In this document: positions 36,062-48,627 of the stretch, in pieces
Numbering within the stretch: the first letter of the stretch is position 1
Layout: every line of letters starts with the position of its first letter
Assembly (NCBI RefSeq): GCF_009755355.1
Contig: NZ_WQLB01000023.1
Location: 1 to 64,000 of the forward strand
Direction: 5' to 3'
DNA length: 64,000 nucleotides
DNA from: Deinococcus arboris
GTDB taxonomy: Bacteria; Deinococcota; Deinococci; Deinococcales; Deinococcaceae
Notes under the pieces: generated by a model
Told to the model about the DNA's origin: nothing
Databases searched by the model: none
The model's input: the letters and a program-made list of their open reading frames with translations, nothing else
Program-made: the position numbers and the translations under genes

Positions 36062-36703
36062 ATGAAGAACACGTTCGCCGTCACCATGACGCTGCTGCTG
36101 GCCCTGACGCTGGGCGGCTCGATTGCCGGCTACCGCATCGCCACCACGCCGCACCACGAGGAAGAGGCGCACAAGGAAACCCCCACCCCAGGCAGCGAGG
36201 AAGCCCCCAGCCCCAACAGCGCGGCCACGGGTGCAGAAGGCGACGCCAGCGCGCAGGGCGACGTGAGGGCCGAGAACGACGGCGGCACCCAGGCCGGCGA
36301 GAACGGCGCCGTGATTGCCAGCAGCGACCTGAAAACCGGCGACACCCCCGCCGCCAGCACCGAGGGCACCGCCGAGAACACCCCGCCCAGCGAAACCGTG
36401 GGCCAGACGGGTCAGGAACCCGCCGACACGGCCGCCGCCGCCGAACCCGAAGGGGACCCTTCTGCAGGCGGCAAGCTGTTTGTGGGCAACTGCGCCGGGT
36501 GCCACGGCCCCGAAGGCCAGGGCGGCGTCGGCCCGGCCCTGAGTCAGGTCAAGGAATGGAACCTGGCACAGTTCACGGCTGTGCTGCGTGAAGGCAAGAC
36601 CCCCGAACGTGAACTGTCGGCTGTCATGCCCCGCTTTAGCGAGCAGCAGCTGACCGACTCGGACATTGCCAACATCTACACCTTCGTCAAGACCCTCAAC
36701 TGA
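36062..36703 (+). CDS. Membrane-anchored cytochrome c with long disordered linker
   Basis: The 213-residue product has an N-terminal membrane anchor or signal (about residues 5-24). A roughly 110-residue Glu/Ala/Thr/Gly-rich low-complexity linker follows, then a single class I cytochrome c domain (GGKLFVGNCAGCHGPEG, heme CxxCH near residue 145; axial Met in AVMPRFSEQQL near residue 190; IANIYTFVKTL end). It carries electrons at the outer face of the membrane; its partners are unknown. TAGGCT (36049-36054) stands seven bases before ATG 36062. A hairpin follows. Confidence 0.88.
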   Translation: MKNTFAVTMTLLLALTLGGSIAGYRIATTPHHEEEAHKETPTPGSEEAPSPNSAATGAEGDASAQGDVRAENDGGTQAGENGAVIASSDLKTGDTPAASTEGTAENTPPSETVGQTGQEPADTAAAAEPEGDPSAGGKLFVGNCAGCHGPEGQGGVGPALSQVKEWNLAQFTAVLREGKTPERELSAVMPRFSEQQLTDSDIANIYTFVKTLN

Positions 36704-36719
36704 ACAAGGGCGGCGGGCG

Positions 36720-36748
36720 AGCGGCCTTCCCTTGCGGGGGGCCGCTTT
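36720..36748 (+). terminator. Rho-independent terminator of cytochrome c gene
   Basis: AGCGGCC (36720-36726) pairs with GGCCGCT (36740-36746), followed by TTT, 17 bases after the stop codon and just before the next promoter box. Confidence 0.65.
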
Positions 36749-36765
36749 GCCGTTATCCTGCGCCC

Positions 36766-36891
36766 ATGGAATGGGGCTCTCAGCGGTCCTCTGAAAGGTC
36801 AACTGCCGACCCGGCACACGACGGTGGGATGAGCACAAGACAGAATGGCATGGCGGCCCACACGGCGTTCTCGCAGAGGCGTGCTCGATGA
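36766..36891 (+). CDS. Short leaderless ORF coupled to the globin-fusion gene
   Basis: This encodes 41 residues from ATG 36766. TATCCT (36754-36759) is six bases upstream, the same spacing as in many annotated genes here. Its TGA overlaps the next ATG (ATGA at 36888). The product is Arg/Ser/Gly-rich with no recognisable domain, and its use may be simply to load ribosomes for the next gene, or as a control leader. Whether it is translated is untested. Confidence 0.45.
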   Translation: MEWGSQRSSERSTADPAHDGGMSTRQNGMAAHTAFSQRRAR

Positions 36892-37742
36892 CTGCCAGCA
36901 GCCCGCTGACTCCTGGGCCACTGCTCTCCACCTCTCCCCTGCCGGACTGGCCAGGCGTAGAGGAGGCCACTCTGACGGCACTGCCCTGTGCGGGCGCCCT
37001 GCTGCTCCCCCACGACGGTCTGCCGGTCGCCGATGTGCAGGGCCAGCCGGCGCGCTGGGCGGCGCTGAATCTGGTCAGCAGCGCCCTGCGGCGGGGCGTG
37101 CCGGTGCTGGGCTGGGGCTCGGGGGCCGCGCTGCTGGGGCGGGCGCTGGGCGCCGCCGTCACGGCGGGTCAGCCCGACTGGTCCGCCGCTCCGCGCGGCG
37201 CGCAGGTCCACGGCTGGTCTGGGCTGGTACCGCGCCACTGGACGCTGGGCCGCGCCGTCGCCTGGGCTGACCCCGAGGTGCCCCCGCAGGTGCGGGCCGA
37301 TTTTCTGGCGGCCCTGCCCGACTGGACCTCGCGCGCCCCCGCCTCACCGCTGGAGGAGGTAGGAGGCAAAACGGCCCTGCGCGCCGTGGTGGCCGAGTTC
37401 TATGCCCGCGCCCAGGCCGACCCGCTGCTGGGCCCTGTATTTACGGCCCATGTTCAGGACTGGCCCGCCCACCTGCACCGGGTCACCGCCTTCTGGGTCA
37501 CGGTGCTGGGCGGCGCCGAGAACACCGCCCCCCCCTGGCGCGGCAACCTGAACGCCGCGCACGCGGGCCTGGGGGTGCGCGGCGAGCACCTGGCCCGCTG
37601 GCTGGCGCTGTGGGCGGCCACCGCCCACGACCTGCTGCCCGCTCCGGCCGCTGGCCTCCTGGCTGCCCGCGCACAGACCATGGGCGCGCGCCTGGGCACA
37701 CGACCGGGCCTGCGGGGAACTTCTGGGCGCCCACCCCCGTAG
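36888..37742 (+). CDS. Fusion of degenerate class I amidotransferase-like domain and truncated globin
   Basis: The product is 284 residues. The first 130 look like part of a class I glutamine amidotransferase fold: ALNLVSSALRRGVPVLGWGSGAALLGRALGA mirrors the usual nucleophile elbow GICLG, but the Cys position is Gly, so no amidase activity is expected. Residues about 160-265 match group III truncated hemoglobins (AVVAEFYARAQADPLLGPVF, DWPAHLHRVTAFWVTVLGG, and an HAGLG segment with the likely proximal His). It may bind oxygen or NO with an unknown partner domain. ATG 36888 overlaps the stop of the short upstream ORF. Confidence 0.72.
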   Translation: MTASSPLTPGPLLSTSPLPDWPGVEEATLTALPCAGALLLPHDGLPVADVQGQPARWAALNLVSSALRRGVPVLGWGSGAALLGRALGAAVTAGQPDWSAAPRGAQVHGWSGLVPRHWTLGRAVAWADPEVPPQVRADFLAALPDWTSRAPASPLEEVGGKTALRAVVAEFYARAQADPLLGPVFTAHVQDWPAHLHRVTAFWVTVLGGAENTAPPWRGNLNAAHAGLGVRGEHLARWLALWAATAHDLLPAPAAGLLAARAQTMGARLGTRPGLRGTSGRPPP

Positions 37743-37750
37743 CCTGGGGC

Positions 37751-39355
<1,605 letters not shown>

Positions 39356-39360
39356 GTGGT

Positions 39361-39403
39361 GAGTGGGAAGTGGGTCGTCGCATCACCACCCCACTTCCCA
39401 CTC
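39361..39403. terminator. Bidirectional 14-bp hairpin between convergent sppA and pepF
   Basis: GAGTGGGAAGTGGG (39361-39374) pairs perfectly with CCCACTTCCCACTC (39390-39403). It sits between the two stop codons (39355 and 39405) and can serve both. Related GGAAGTGGGG and CCCACTCCCC words flank other convergent gene ends at about 59630 and 59810. Confidence 0.75.
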
Positions 39404-39404
39404 T

Positions 39405-41195
39405 CTACTTCCCGCTTACCCCTTCGTACGCCTCAATCTGGCGGCGAATCATGTTCAGGCTGCCTTCCCAGAAGGCCGGGGCGTGCAGATCAATGCCAAA
39501 GCGCGCGGCCAATTCCAGGGGCGTGGCCTGACCGGTGGCGGCCAGCAGCGCGTCGTAGCGGGCCTGGAAATCGGCTTCCTGGCCCTGCGCGCGGGCCTGT
39601 TCGTACTGCGCGTACAGCCCCAGGCCGAACAGCAGGCCGAAGGTATACGGGTAGTTGTAAAAACTGCGCCCATAGTAGTGCGGCTTGACCGCCCACATGT
39701 AGGGGTGAGGCGTGTTCAGGGCGTCGCCGTAGGTCTCGCGCTGCGCCCAGACCATCAGGTCACTGAGGTCGCTGGGGTTCAGGTCGCCGCCCACTCGGCG
39801 CTCAAACACGGCCTTTTCGAACAGGAAGCGGCTGTGAATGTCCACGACCACCTGCGCGTGACCCATCAGCTGGGTTTCGAGGACATACAGGCGTTCCTGG
39901 CCCTGGGCCGTTTCCAGCGCGGCATTCTGAATAATCGTTTCGCAGAAGATACTGGCGGTTTCGGCCAGGGTCATGGGCGTTTCGCGCTGCAGGGGCGGCA
40001 GGTCGCCCAGCTGGCGGTTGTGGTAGCCGTGGCCTAACTCGTGGGCCAGGGTGCTGACCGAATCCAGGCTGGGGTCGTGGTTCATCAGAATGCGGCTGTC
40101 GCTGCCCTGCCAGCGCATGCAAAAGGCGCCGCTGCGTTTGCCGTCGCGGGGGCCCGCGTCAATCCAGTCCTCCCGGAAGGCCTGGGCGGCAAAGTCGCCC
40201 AGCGCGGCGCTGTAGCCCCGGAACTGGCGCTCCACGAACTCGGCGCCCGCCTCATAGCTCCAGTGAGTTTCGCTCTTTCCAGCAGGCGCAAACAGGTCCC
40301 ACCAGTCCAGTTGCCCTTTCCCGAGCCGCGCCGCCTTGGCCCGGAAATAACGGCGGAAGTCCGGCAGCGCGGCCACCACCGCCGCCTGCATGGCGTCCAG
40401 CGTCCCCTGGTCTATGCCGTTGTTCAGCAGACTGGGGGCCACCACGTCACCATAGCCCCGGCGCGCGGCTACCGTGCCGGACTCGCCCTTGACGCCGTTC
40501 ATGCAGGCGGCAAACACGACCTCCTGGGATTTCCAGGCAGCAATTTCGGCGTGGTAGGCGTCCTCGCGCACCTGGGCGTCGGGGTCACTGGCCAGGGCGC
40601 GCAGAGCGGTCACAGGCAGCCACTGGCCCCGGAACTCACCCCTGAGCGTCGAACTGACGTTGCCATGCAGTTTGCCCCAGCCGCCGCCGCTGGCGGGGTG
40701 CAGACGGGCGGCCAGGTCTTCCTCGGGCGGGGACATCATAAATTGCGCGTCTCGCACGGCATCGCGCAGAGTGTGGGCGTGGGCGCGGGCCACCTCGCTC
40801 TGGGCCAGCAGGGCGTCCAGCTCGGCCGCGCTCAGGCCACCGACCCAGGCAGTGAAGCGCGACCGCAGCGGTCCCAGCGGCAGGGTCAGGGTGGTAAACG
40901 CTGCCATCTGGGCCTGCGCCGCCTCGTCACGGCTGTCGGTGGTCACGAAGGCCGCCACGAACGCGCGCAAGGTGCCTGCGCGCCGCACCACCTCATTCAT
41001 GCCGTTCAGAGCGGCCTCAAGTGCCTCGGCCGTCACCGGCGACCCAGCGCCGATGTCGTGCCCGTCAAACAGGGCTTCGAGGGCCACGACCTCGTCACGC
41101 AGGGCGTTCAGGTCGCGGCTCAGGGCTGGGTCCTTCAGGCCTGCATACAGGTCGTCCGTGCGCCAGCGGGGCATCTCGGTCTGGGTTGTGGTCAC
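39405..41195 (-). CDS. M3-family oligoendopeptidase (PepF-type)
   Basis: This is a zinc oligopeptidase of 596 residues. The thermolysin-like motif LAHELGHGYH is near residue 382, with the third ligand Glu in MTLAETASIFCE about 25 residues later. The C-terminal HYYGRSFYNYPYTFG motif is typical of PepF. It degrades short peptides in the cytosol. GTG 41195 is set by TACACT (41203-41208, minus strand) seven bases upstream. Confidence 0.92.
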   Translation of the reverse strand: MTTTQTEMPRWRTDDLYAGLKDPALSRDLNALRDEVVALEALFDGHDIGAGSPVTAEALEAALNGMNEVVRRAGTLRAFVAAFVTTDSRDEAAQAQMAAFTTLTLPLGPLRSRFTAWVGGLSAAELDALLAQSEVARAHAHTLRDAVRDAQFMMSPPEEDLAARLHPASGGGWGKLHGNVSSTLRGEFRGQWLPVTALRALASDPDAQVREDAYHAEIAAWKSQEVVFAACMNGVKGESGTVAARRGYGDVVAPSLLNNGIDQGTLDAMQAAVVAALPDFRRYFRAKAARLGKGQLDWWDLFAPAGKSETHWSYEAGAEFVERQFRGYSAALGDFAAQAFREDWIDAGPRDGKRSGAFCMRWQGSDSRILMNHDPSLDSVSTLAHELGHGYHNRQLGDLPPLQRETPMTLAETASIFCETIIQNAALETAQGQERLYVLETQLMGHAQVVVDIHSRFLFEKAVFERRVGGDLNPSDLSDLMVWAQRETYGDALNTPHPYMWAVKPHYYGRSFYNYPYTFGLLFGLGLYAQYEQARAQGQEADFQARYDALLAATGQATPLELAARFGIDLHAPAFWEGSLNMIRRQIEAYEGVSGK

Positions 41196-41301
41196 GGTTC
41201 AGAGTGTACGGCGGGGACCCGGTCAAGCAGGTAGGCGAGAACGCCTAGTGGACCGCAACTTCTTCTAACCAATCGTCAGAAGGCCGCTGGTGGCGAATTG
41301 G

Positions 41302-41604
41302 TCAGTGATCAGCTTCAGAGGCAAAAAACGCCTCGGCGCCCGCTGCAACTCTGGCAGGCCTGAATTCAATCACCTCATAGGCAGCCAGATCCGCCTGCGC
41401 AAAGGGGTCTTCGGCCAGAACGCTGTCCAGGGCCTCACGGCTGAGCCCACGCACCAGAATCACCCCGCCCGTTCTGGGCACCTGAGCCCCCGACGCCACA
41501 AAATGGCCGGTGGCGTAGTGCTGTTCCAGAAAGGCCCGGTGGGCTTCCAGCAGAGGCTCAACTGCACTGAGCGGCTGGATGTACTGCAGCAGAACGACAA
41601 ACAT
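41302..41604 (-). CDS. YciI-like protein
   Basis: The 100-residue product has the YciI ferredoxin-like pattern: FVVLLQYIQP, then LEAHRAFLEQHYATGHFVASG with the conserved His and the later Gly, GGVILVRGLSREALDSVLAEDPF, and a final strand AYEVIEFRP. The family includes possible dehydratase-like or transport-linked proteins of unknown function. ATG 41604 is chosen within a longer frame because the family starts at this strand and AAGG precedes it by seven bases. It stands alone. Confidence 0.83.
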   Translation of the reverse strand: MFVVLLQYIQPLSAVEPLLEAHRAFLEQHYATGHFVASGAQVPRTGGVILVRGLSREALDSVLAEDPFAQADLAAYEVIEFRPARVAAGAEAFFASEADH

Positions 41605-41746
41605 TAAAGACCTTTTTATCCTGTTCGGCGTCTGTGGCGCTCCTGTGAGGTCAGGCTGCGCTGTCTTAGAGAGCCTGCCTCTGCTGCACAGCCCTGTCAG
41701 GCCGCTCATCCAGCACCCTGGAGGATGGAGGCGCTGCGTTCCGCCC

Positions 41747-42430
41747 TCAGGCCTCACGCTGAACGATGAGCACTTCCAGCCGCTCGGCCACGTTGACCAG
41801 ATGGTCGCCCAGACGTTCCAGGTTGCGGGCCATGCGCCCGGCGGTCAGGGCGACCTGGGTGTCTTCGGGGCGTTCCAGCAGCCGGGTCAGGCTGGCGCGC
41901 TGCATCTGCTCGTACAGGGCGTCAACCTGTTCGTAATCCAGGCGCATCACGTCGCGGGCAGCCACCAGATCGCGCTCGGCAAAGGCGTAGGCCAGCGTCT
42001 CAATCATGTGCGAGAGCAGCCGCACCAGTGGCAGCGCGTCTTGCAGGGTGGCGCTGCGGGCGCGCGGCGCGAAGGTTTCCAGGTCGCGCGCCACGTTGAA
42101 GGCGTAGTCGCCCACCCGTTCCAGATTGGTCAGGCTGCGGAAGACCATCAGGTAAAAGGCCAGGTCGTCCTCGGCCAGCCCTGACCCGAAGGCCTGAAGG
42201 CACAGGTCCTCCAGTTCGCGTTCCAGCGCGTCCGTCTCGGCTTCCAGCGTTTCGGCGCGGGCCGTCAGACCCGCAAACTCGGCGCGGGCGTTGGCGTCAC
42301 GCACAGCGTCCAGCAGTTCCAGCGAGATGCTCAGCATTCGCAAGAAGCGCGCCGTGACCAGGGCGGCGCCGTCCGGGCGGCCCGTGGGCGGCGCGGCGCG
42401 CTGGGCGGTCGAGCGGACACCATTCGTCAT
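41747..42430 (-). CDS. PhoU-domain protein
   Basis: The 227-residue, all-helical product has the PhoU three-helix repeat with LERVGDYAFNVARDLE near residue 113 and NLERLGDHLVNVAERLE near residue 204, the paired metal-binding E-x3-D motifs. PhoU proteins couple phosphate uptake to the PhoR sensor, but no pst or pho genes are near. ATG 42430 has CATACT six bases upstream (minus strand), close to the usual box. The first 25 residues are an extra Ala/Arg/Pro-rich extension. Confidence 0.87.
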   Translation of the reverse strand: MTNGVRSTAQRAAPPTGRPDGAALVTARFLRMLSISLELLDAVRDANARAEFAGLTARAETLEAETDALERELEDLCLQAFGSGLAEDDLAFYLMVFRSLTNLERVGDYAFNVARDLETFAPRARSATLQDALPLVRLLSHMIETLAYAFAERDLVAARDVMRLDYEQVDALYEQMQRASLTRLLERPEDTQVALTAGRMARNLERLGDHLVNVAERLEVLIVQREA

Positions 42431-42620
42431 GCGGTCAGTATGGTGCCGCGTTGTGATGGGCGGGTCAAGGGGCCGGGGCCTGGAGCTTCATGGATGCGGA
42501 GGGGATGTGGCCAGGCAGGCGCCTTGACCCTGATACGGATTTCGTCTGTGACGCAAACAAATCGGAAGAGGCGCGATTTGCGAACTCCACCCCCGAAACC
42601 CACTGCGTCCATTCTCTCCG

Positions 42621-42658
42621 CTCGGCTTCAACTGTTCTTGCAAACTATTGAAGCCGAG
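42621..42658. repeat. Palindromic element related to the tail of the dispersed repeat
   Basis: CTCGGCTTCAA (42621-42631) pairs perfectly with TTGAAGCCGAG (42648-42658). The words GCAAAC and TGAAGCCGAG also end the repeat at 25646-25740. It may act as a terminator for the 42665 gene, as it lies just below that gene's stop. Confidence 0.5.
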
Positions 42659-42664
42659 CCCGCC

Positions 42665-42949
42665 CTACTGATGCAGGCGCACGGGGCCCAGCGGCGTTAC
42701 CCCGGCCGCCGCCAGAGCGGCGCGCAGGGCGGCGGGGCCGCTTTCGGCCGGGTCCTGGGGCGTGGCCTGAACGGTCAGGTCGCCCAGGCGGGCCACTGGC
42801 CAGGCGCGCAGCGTCCAGCCGGGCACCGGGGGCAGTTCGGCGGCGCCGGGGGTCAGCACTTCCAGCACGTAGGTCAGGTGACTGACCTCCTGGGGTGTGC
42901 AGGGCAGGGGCAAAAAGGCGGGGGTGGTGGGGCGCAGGCTGGCGGTCAT
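42665..42949 (-). CDS. Hypothetical 94-residue protein
   Basis: ATG 42949 is preceded by GAGGTGAGACCCT, a good ribosome-binding site at about eight bases. The product is Ala/Pro/Leu-rich with predicted strands (LTYVLEVLTPG, WPVARLGDLTVQATP) and no signal peptide. No family is recognised. It is divergent from the LysR gene at 43080, a common position for a LysR target, though nothing else supports that link. Confidence 0.6.
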   Translation of the reverse strand: MTASLRPTTPAFLPLPCTPQEVSHLTYVLEVLTPGAAELPPVPGWTLRAWPVARLGDLTVQATPQDPAESGPAALRAALAAAGVTPLGPVRLHQ

Positions 42950-43079
42950 AGGGTCTCACCTCTTGCCTCCCAGGGTGCGCCTGGCGGCACCTCTTCGCCA
43001 TCGGCGCGCACAGGCACAGGGCCGGGCCACCATCGGCAAACCCGATACACCGGGGAGCCAGCGCGCTCTAGACTGGGTC

Positions 43080-44027
43080 ATGACCCCTGACCGTCACGCG
43101 GCGCTGCCCACCCTGGCCCAGTTGCGCGCCCTGCTGGCCGTGGCCGATGCAGGCGGCTTCAGCGAGGCGGCGGCTGAACTGGGGGTGTCGCAGTCGTCCC
43201 TGAGTGAGGCGGTGGGCAAGCTAGAAGCCCTGGTGGGCAAGCCGCTGCTGCGCCGCAGCCGCAGCGGCACTTCGCCCACCCCGGCGGGCGAGCGGCTGCT
43301 CCTGCATGCCCGCACCGCCGTGCAGGCGGCCAGCGACGCGCTGCTGGCCGCCCAAGACGACCGCGCCCTGAGCGGAACCCTGCGCGTGGCCTCGTTCCGG
43401 TCGACCGCCACCCACCTGCTGCCTCCGGCCCTGGCGGCCTTCCGGGCCCAGCATCCCGGCGTGCGCGTGACCCTGCTGGACGGCGATACTGGCAGCGAGG
43501 ACCTCGTCCGGCGGGGCCAGGCCGACGCCGCTATCGTCATTGAGGAGCCGCAGCCGGGCCTGCGTCTGCTCCCCCTGGTGGTGGATGAATACCTGTTCGT
43601 GGCGCCCGCGTCGCGCGGCACCCACCCGGTTCAGCCCGAGGAACTGGCCAGCAGTCTCCTGCTGGCGCCCGGTCCCAACGCCTGCAACGCCCGCCTGATG
43701 ACCTACCTGCGCCGCGCGGGCGTTGACCCCGAAGACGCGACCGAGATCGGTGAAGACAGCGTGATTCTGGGCATGGTGGCCCACGGCCTGGGCGTCAGCG
43801 TGATGCCGCGCCTGGCCCTGACCCCCCTGCCGCCCGGCGTGGTGGCCCTGCCGCTGCCCGAACCGCTGCTGCGGCCCCTGGCGCTGGCCACGCTGCCGCA
43901 CCGCGCGGGGTTGCCGCTGCTGCGCGCCTTTAGCGCCGCGCTGCTGGAGGTGCTGCGCCGCGCCCCAGAAGCGCCGGCCCCCGCGCCCACGCCAGAGCTG
44001 CCCGCGCGCCCGTCTCTGCTACATTGA
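43080..44027 (+). CDS. LysR-family transcriptional regulator
   Basis: The 315-residue product has an N-terminal LysR winged helix (AQLRALLAVADAGGFSEAAAELGVSQSSLSEAVGKLEALVGKPLLRRS) and a two-lobed effector domain. The only Cys of the effector domain is in the segment GPNACNARL near residue 204. Deinococcus OxyR also uses a single Cys near residue 210, so an OxyR-type peroxide sensor is one possibility, unproven. ATG 43080 has TAGACT five bases upstream. Its stop codon overlaps the -10 box of the cysS leader. Confidence 0.85.
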   Translation: MTPDRHAALPTLAQLRALLAVADAGGFSEAAAELGVSQSSLSEAVGKLEALVGKPLLRRSRSGTSPTPAGERLLLHARTAVQAASDALLAAQDDRALSGTLRVASFRSTATHLLPPALAAFRAQHPGVRVTLLDGDTGSEDLVRRGQADAAIVIEEPQPGLRLLPLVVDEYLFVAPASRGTHPVQPEELASSLLLAPGPNACNARLMTYLRRAGVDPEDATEIGEDSVILGMVAHGLGVSVMPRLALTPLPPGVVALPLPEPLLRPLALATLPHRAGLPLLRAFSAALLEVLRRAPEAPAPAPTPELPARPSLLH

Positions 44028-44031
44028 CCCT
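44020..44031 (+). promoter_or_regulatory. Leaderless promoter of the cysS leader ORF
   Basis: TACATT (44020-44025) lies six bases before ATG 44032, the standard spacing here. It overlaps the end of the LysR coding region. Confidence 0.6.
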
Positions 44032-44058
44032 ATGACGACCCTGTGTTGCCCCCTGTAG
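44032..44058 (+). CDS. cysS leader peptide with tandem cysteine codons
   Basis: This is a nine-codon ORF, Met-Thr-Thr-Leu-Cys-Cys-Pro-Leu-stop. Two adjacent Cys codons (TGT TGC, 44044-44049) in eight residues are far above chance for this rare amino acid. It has a leaderless -10 box at the correct spacing, and a terminator and a rival hairpin follow before cysteinyl-tRNA synthetase. A ribosome short of Cys-tRNA would stall on these codons. I read it as the sensing ORF of a transcription attenuator. Confidence 0.7.
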   Translation: MTTLCCPL

Positions 44059-44085
44059 CGGTGACGCAGCCCTGGTCTGCACCGC
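44058..44085 (+). promoter_or_regulatory. Antiterminator hairpin of the cysS leader
   Basis: GCGGT (44058-44062) and GCAG (44066-44069) pair with CTGC (44077-44080) and ACCGC (44081-44085), leaving a three-base bulge and a seven-base loop. The 3' arm uses the first five bases of the terminator's 5' arm, so the two structures exclude each other. Its 5' arm begins in the leader stop codon, where a terminating ribosome would cover it. Confidence 0.6.
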
Positions 44086-44116
44086 GCCCCCCATCCTCTT
44101 GGCGGCGCGGTTTTTT
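44081..44116 (+). terminator. Conditional terminator in the cysS leader
   Basis: ACCGCGCC (44081-44088) pairs with GGCGCGGT (44104-44111), followed by a run of six T (44111-44116). It lies 32 bases before the cysS start and would stop transcription when the antiterminator cannot form. Confidence 0.8.
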
Positions 44117-44147
44117 ATGGTCCCCTTTCCGCCTTTCAGGAGCCCTC

Positions 44148-45626
<1,479 letters not shown>

Positions 45627-45754
45627 GCGGCGCCTTGATGAGCCCCGCGTGACAGAACCGCCTGCATTGACCTCAGCTGCCTGTCAGGAAGATGTCAGTG
45701 TTGGGGCCTACGATAAAGGCTGAGTGGTGACCCCACCCTCATCCTTCCCTCCAG

Positions 45755-45792
45755 AAGGACACGCCGACCTCCCCCCGGGCGTGTCCTTTTTT
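45755..45792 (+). terminator. Strong terminator after cysS
   Basis: AAGGACACGCC (45755-45765) pairs with GGCGTGTCCTT (45778-45788), followed by a T-run to 45792. A -10-like TACGAT at 45709-45714 upstream leaves open a roughly 70-base RNA of its own, but the plain reading is the cysS terminator. Confidence 0.8.
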
Positions 45793-45873
45793 CGTTCCTT
45801 GCGGGACGGGGCGGGGCAAGCCTAAACAATTTGATGGTGGGCAGCCTGGAGGGGGCAGGGGTACACTCCGCGT

Positions 45874-46449
45874 ATGCTGCCGCCGCTCGTTAAACAGATG
45901 CTGGACAACTTTAACCTCAATGTTGACCCCGAACTGTCGCGCGAGGACAACGCCGAAGAGGTGATTAAAAGCGCGGCGCTGCTGTCGGGGGCGATTGCTG
46001 TGGAGCCGATTCCCTTCGCCGATCTGCTGCTGATTACCCCGGTGCAGGGCAAGATGGTGCTGCATATTGGCAAGATTTACGGCTTTGACATTACCCCCGA
46101 GCGTTCGCTGGAAATTGCGCGCGAAATTGGCGTGACCATCGCCTACGGCATGGCCGCGCGCCAGGTGATGCGTGGACTGGCCAAGCTGGCGCTGCCCGTG
46201 ATTGGCGGCCTGATTACCGCGCCGGCGGTCTACGGCTGGACCTTCGCGCTGGGCCGCCTGGCCCAGAACTACTTCGAGCGGCGCGCCCAGGGGCTGCCGG
46301 ATTCTCGCCGCAATCAGGTGCAGGTGGTGCAGGAGGCCAAGCGCGATTCCCGGCGGGTGCTGCCCGGCGCGCAGGACTTTACCGATCTCGCTTCTGAACT
46401 GCGCCGCCGGGCCGAACAGAAGGGTCAGGGCGGGCCGCCCCGGCACTAG
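45874..46449 (+). CDS. DUF697-like membrane-associated protein
   Basis: The 191-residue product has the DUF697 core: [40 protein letters not shown], in which a hydrophobic segment is followed by Pro-Ile-Pro-Phe-Ala-Asp. A second hydrophobic pair ([20 protein letters not shown]) follows, then a charged C-terminal tail. Family function is unknown, and some members are fused to GTPases. TACACT (45862-45867) is six bases before ATG 45874. A terminator follows directly. Confidence 0.78.
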   Translation: MLPPLVKQMLDNFNLNVDPELSREDNAEEVIKSAALLSGAIAVEPIPFADLLLITPVQGKMVLHIGKIYGFDITPERSLEIAREIGVTIAYGMAARQVMRGLAKLALPVIGGLITAPAVYGWTFALGRLAQNYFERRAQGLPDSRRNQVQVVQEAKRDSRRVLPGAQDFTDLASELRRRAEQKGQGGPPRH

Positions 46450-46462
46450 GCAAAGAATCTTC

Positions 46463-46495
46463 AGCGTCCAGGGAAATACGCCTGGGCGCTTTTTT
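46463..46495 (+). terminator. Rho-independent terminator of the DUF697-like gene
   Basis: AGCGTCCAGG (46463-46472) pairs with CCTGGGCGCT (46481-46490, one G-U pair), followed by six T. Confidence 0.85.
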
Positions 46496-46869
46496 ATGCC
46501 CTATGAATAAGGTACGAAACGCCACGTCAATCGTGTGCAAAAGCGATGGTGCACCTGTAGAAACCAAGCGGATTCAGGTGTGACGGTGTTCGCACACAAG
46601 CAGCGACCTCGAGATGTTGACGTGAAGACCTTCCGCTGAGCCAAGAGGATGGGCAGGGTTCACAACAGAACCCAAAGCCACTCTGAGTTTTCTCCAACAG
46701 CTCTGGGGGAAGTGAACTTGCTAAGTGTCGACTCAGAATGAATGGCAACTTCTGGGAGAGGCCGGTGGGCTGTCAACCTGAATTGACCTGCAAGGTTCCG
46801 AGGCATAAACAGCGTCGTGACCTGTCATTCCGGGCGGCTGCTCATGGGGCTCGGCTGAAACTGTGGTGA
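46496..46869. other. Non-coding gap with lower GC
   Basis: Nothing supportable is seen: no ORF with a start signal, no T-tailed hairpin, no copy of the local repeat. GC is visibly lower than in the neighbouring housekeeping genes. Confidence 0.3.
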
Positions 46870-47289
46870 TCACCGCGGTGCCGCAACAGCCTGTTTGAAA
46901 AAACACTCGCTCGTCACTTCGTACCCTCGGCCAACCACTGACTCATAAGGAACGCAGTCCGCCAGCTCCCAACCGAGCCCTCCTAACACGTTGAAGAGGC
47001 TGAGGCCGGGCGCCGTTACATCAACGCGTTTCCCAACGATTTTCGCTACGAACGTTCGGAAGCCTTCCGGATCGGGTTTACTCAGATCAGGTTGTATATA
47101 GATCTCGGAACGACGGCTAGATTCCCACCTAGCAAGGAAGCTCTGAGGCTGTGTCAGTGCGATTTTGGGGTTGACTGGATAAGTGTAAGCGAGGTACAGC
47201 CGAGCATATTCCCATTTCTGGCTCTGGGGACTCTGGGCGACGCTGCAAGTCGCCAGGAGAAACGTTGTAACCCAGAGAAATCGTTGCAC
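46870..47289 (-). CDS. Secreted DUF4177-like protein
   Basis: This encodes 139 residues with a signal peptide (Gln-Arg, a hydrophobic core with a Cys, cleavage after SVA about residue 18). The mature part begins with KWEYARLYLAY and ends with FNVLGGLGWELADCVPYE and a closing strand, matching the WEY...LN-LG-GWEL pattern of DUF4177 proteins. Function is unknown. Codon use and GC are lower than in the neighbours, hinting at acquisition. GTG 47289 has TACGCT five bases upstream on the minus strand. Confidence 0.7.
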   Translation of the reverse strand: MQRFLWVTTFLLATCSVAQSPQSQKWEYARLYLAYTYPVNPKIALTQPQSFLARWESSRRSEIYIQPDLSKPDPEGFRTFVAKIVGKRVDVTAPGLSLFNVLGGLGWELADCVPYESVVGRGYEVTSECFFKQAVAAPR

Positions 47290-47490
47290 ACCTCAGCGTA
47301 CACAGCTGTGTTTGCGCAGATGCAATGACGAATTGCGCCTGACAAGCTACACAGCAACGCCTTGTCACCGCTGGGGCGCTAGACAACCACCCTCACCCTG
47401 ATCCCGTCAGAAGACGGCGCCCAAGCCCCTTTAACAGCCGCGTGGCTTGCCTCGCCTTTGCCGGCCCAGTCAGGCGGCATACTGCCCCGC

Positions 47491-48627
<1,137 letters not shown>

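Noticed and set aside
36888..37280. Functional glutamine amidotransferase domain
   Set aside because: The nucleophile Cys position reads Gly and the catalytic His-Glu region is not visible, so only a degenerate fold can be claimed.
45709..45792. Small RNA with its own TACGAT box ending at the strong terminator
   Set aside because: No -35 element is visible at proper distance, and the hairpin is fully explained as the cysS terminator.
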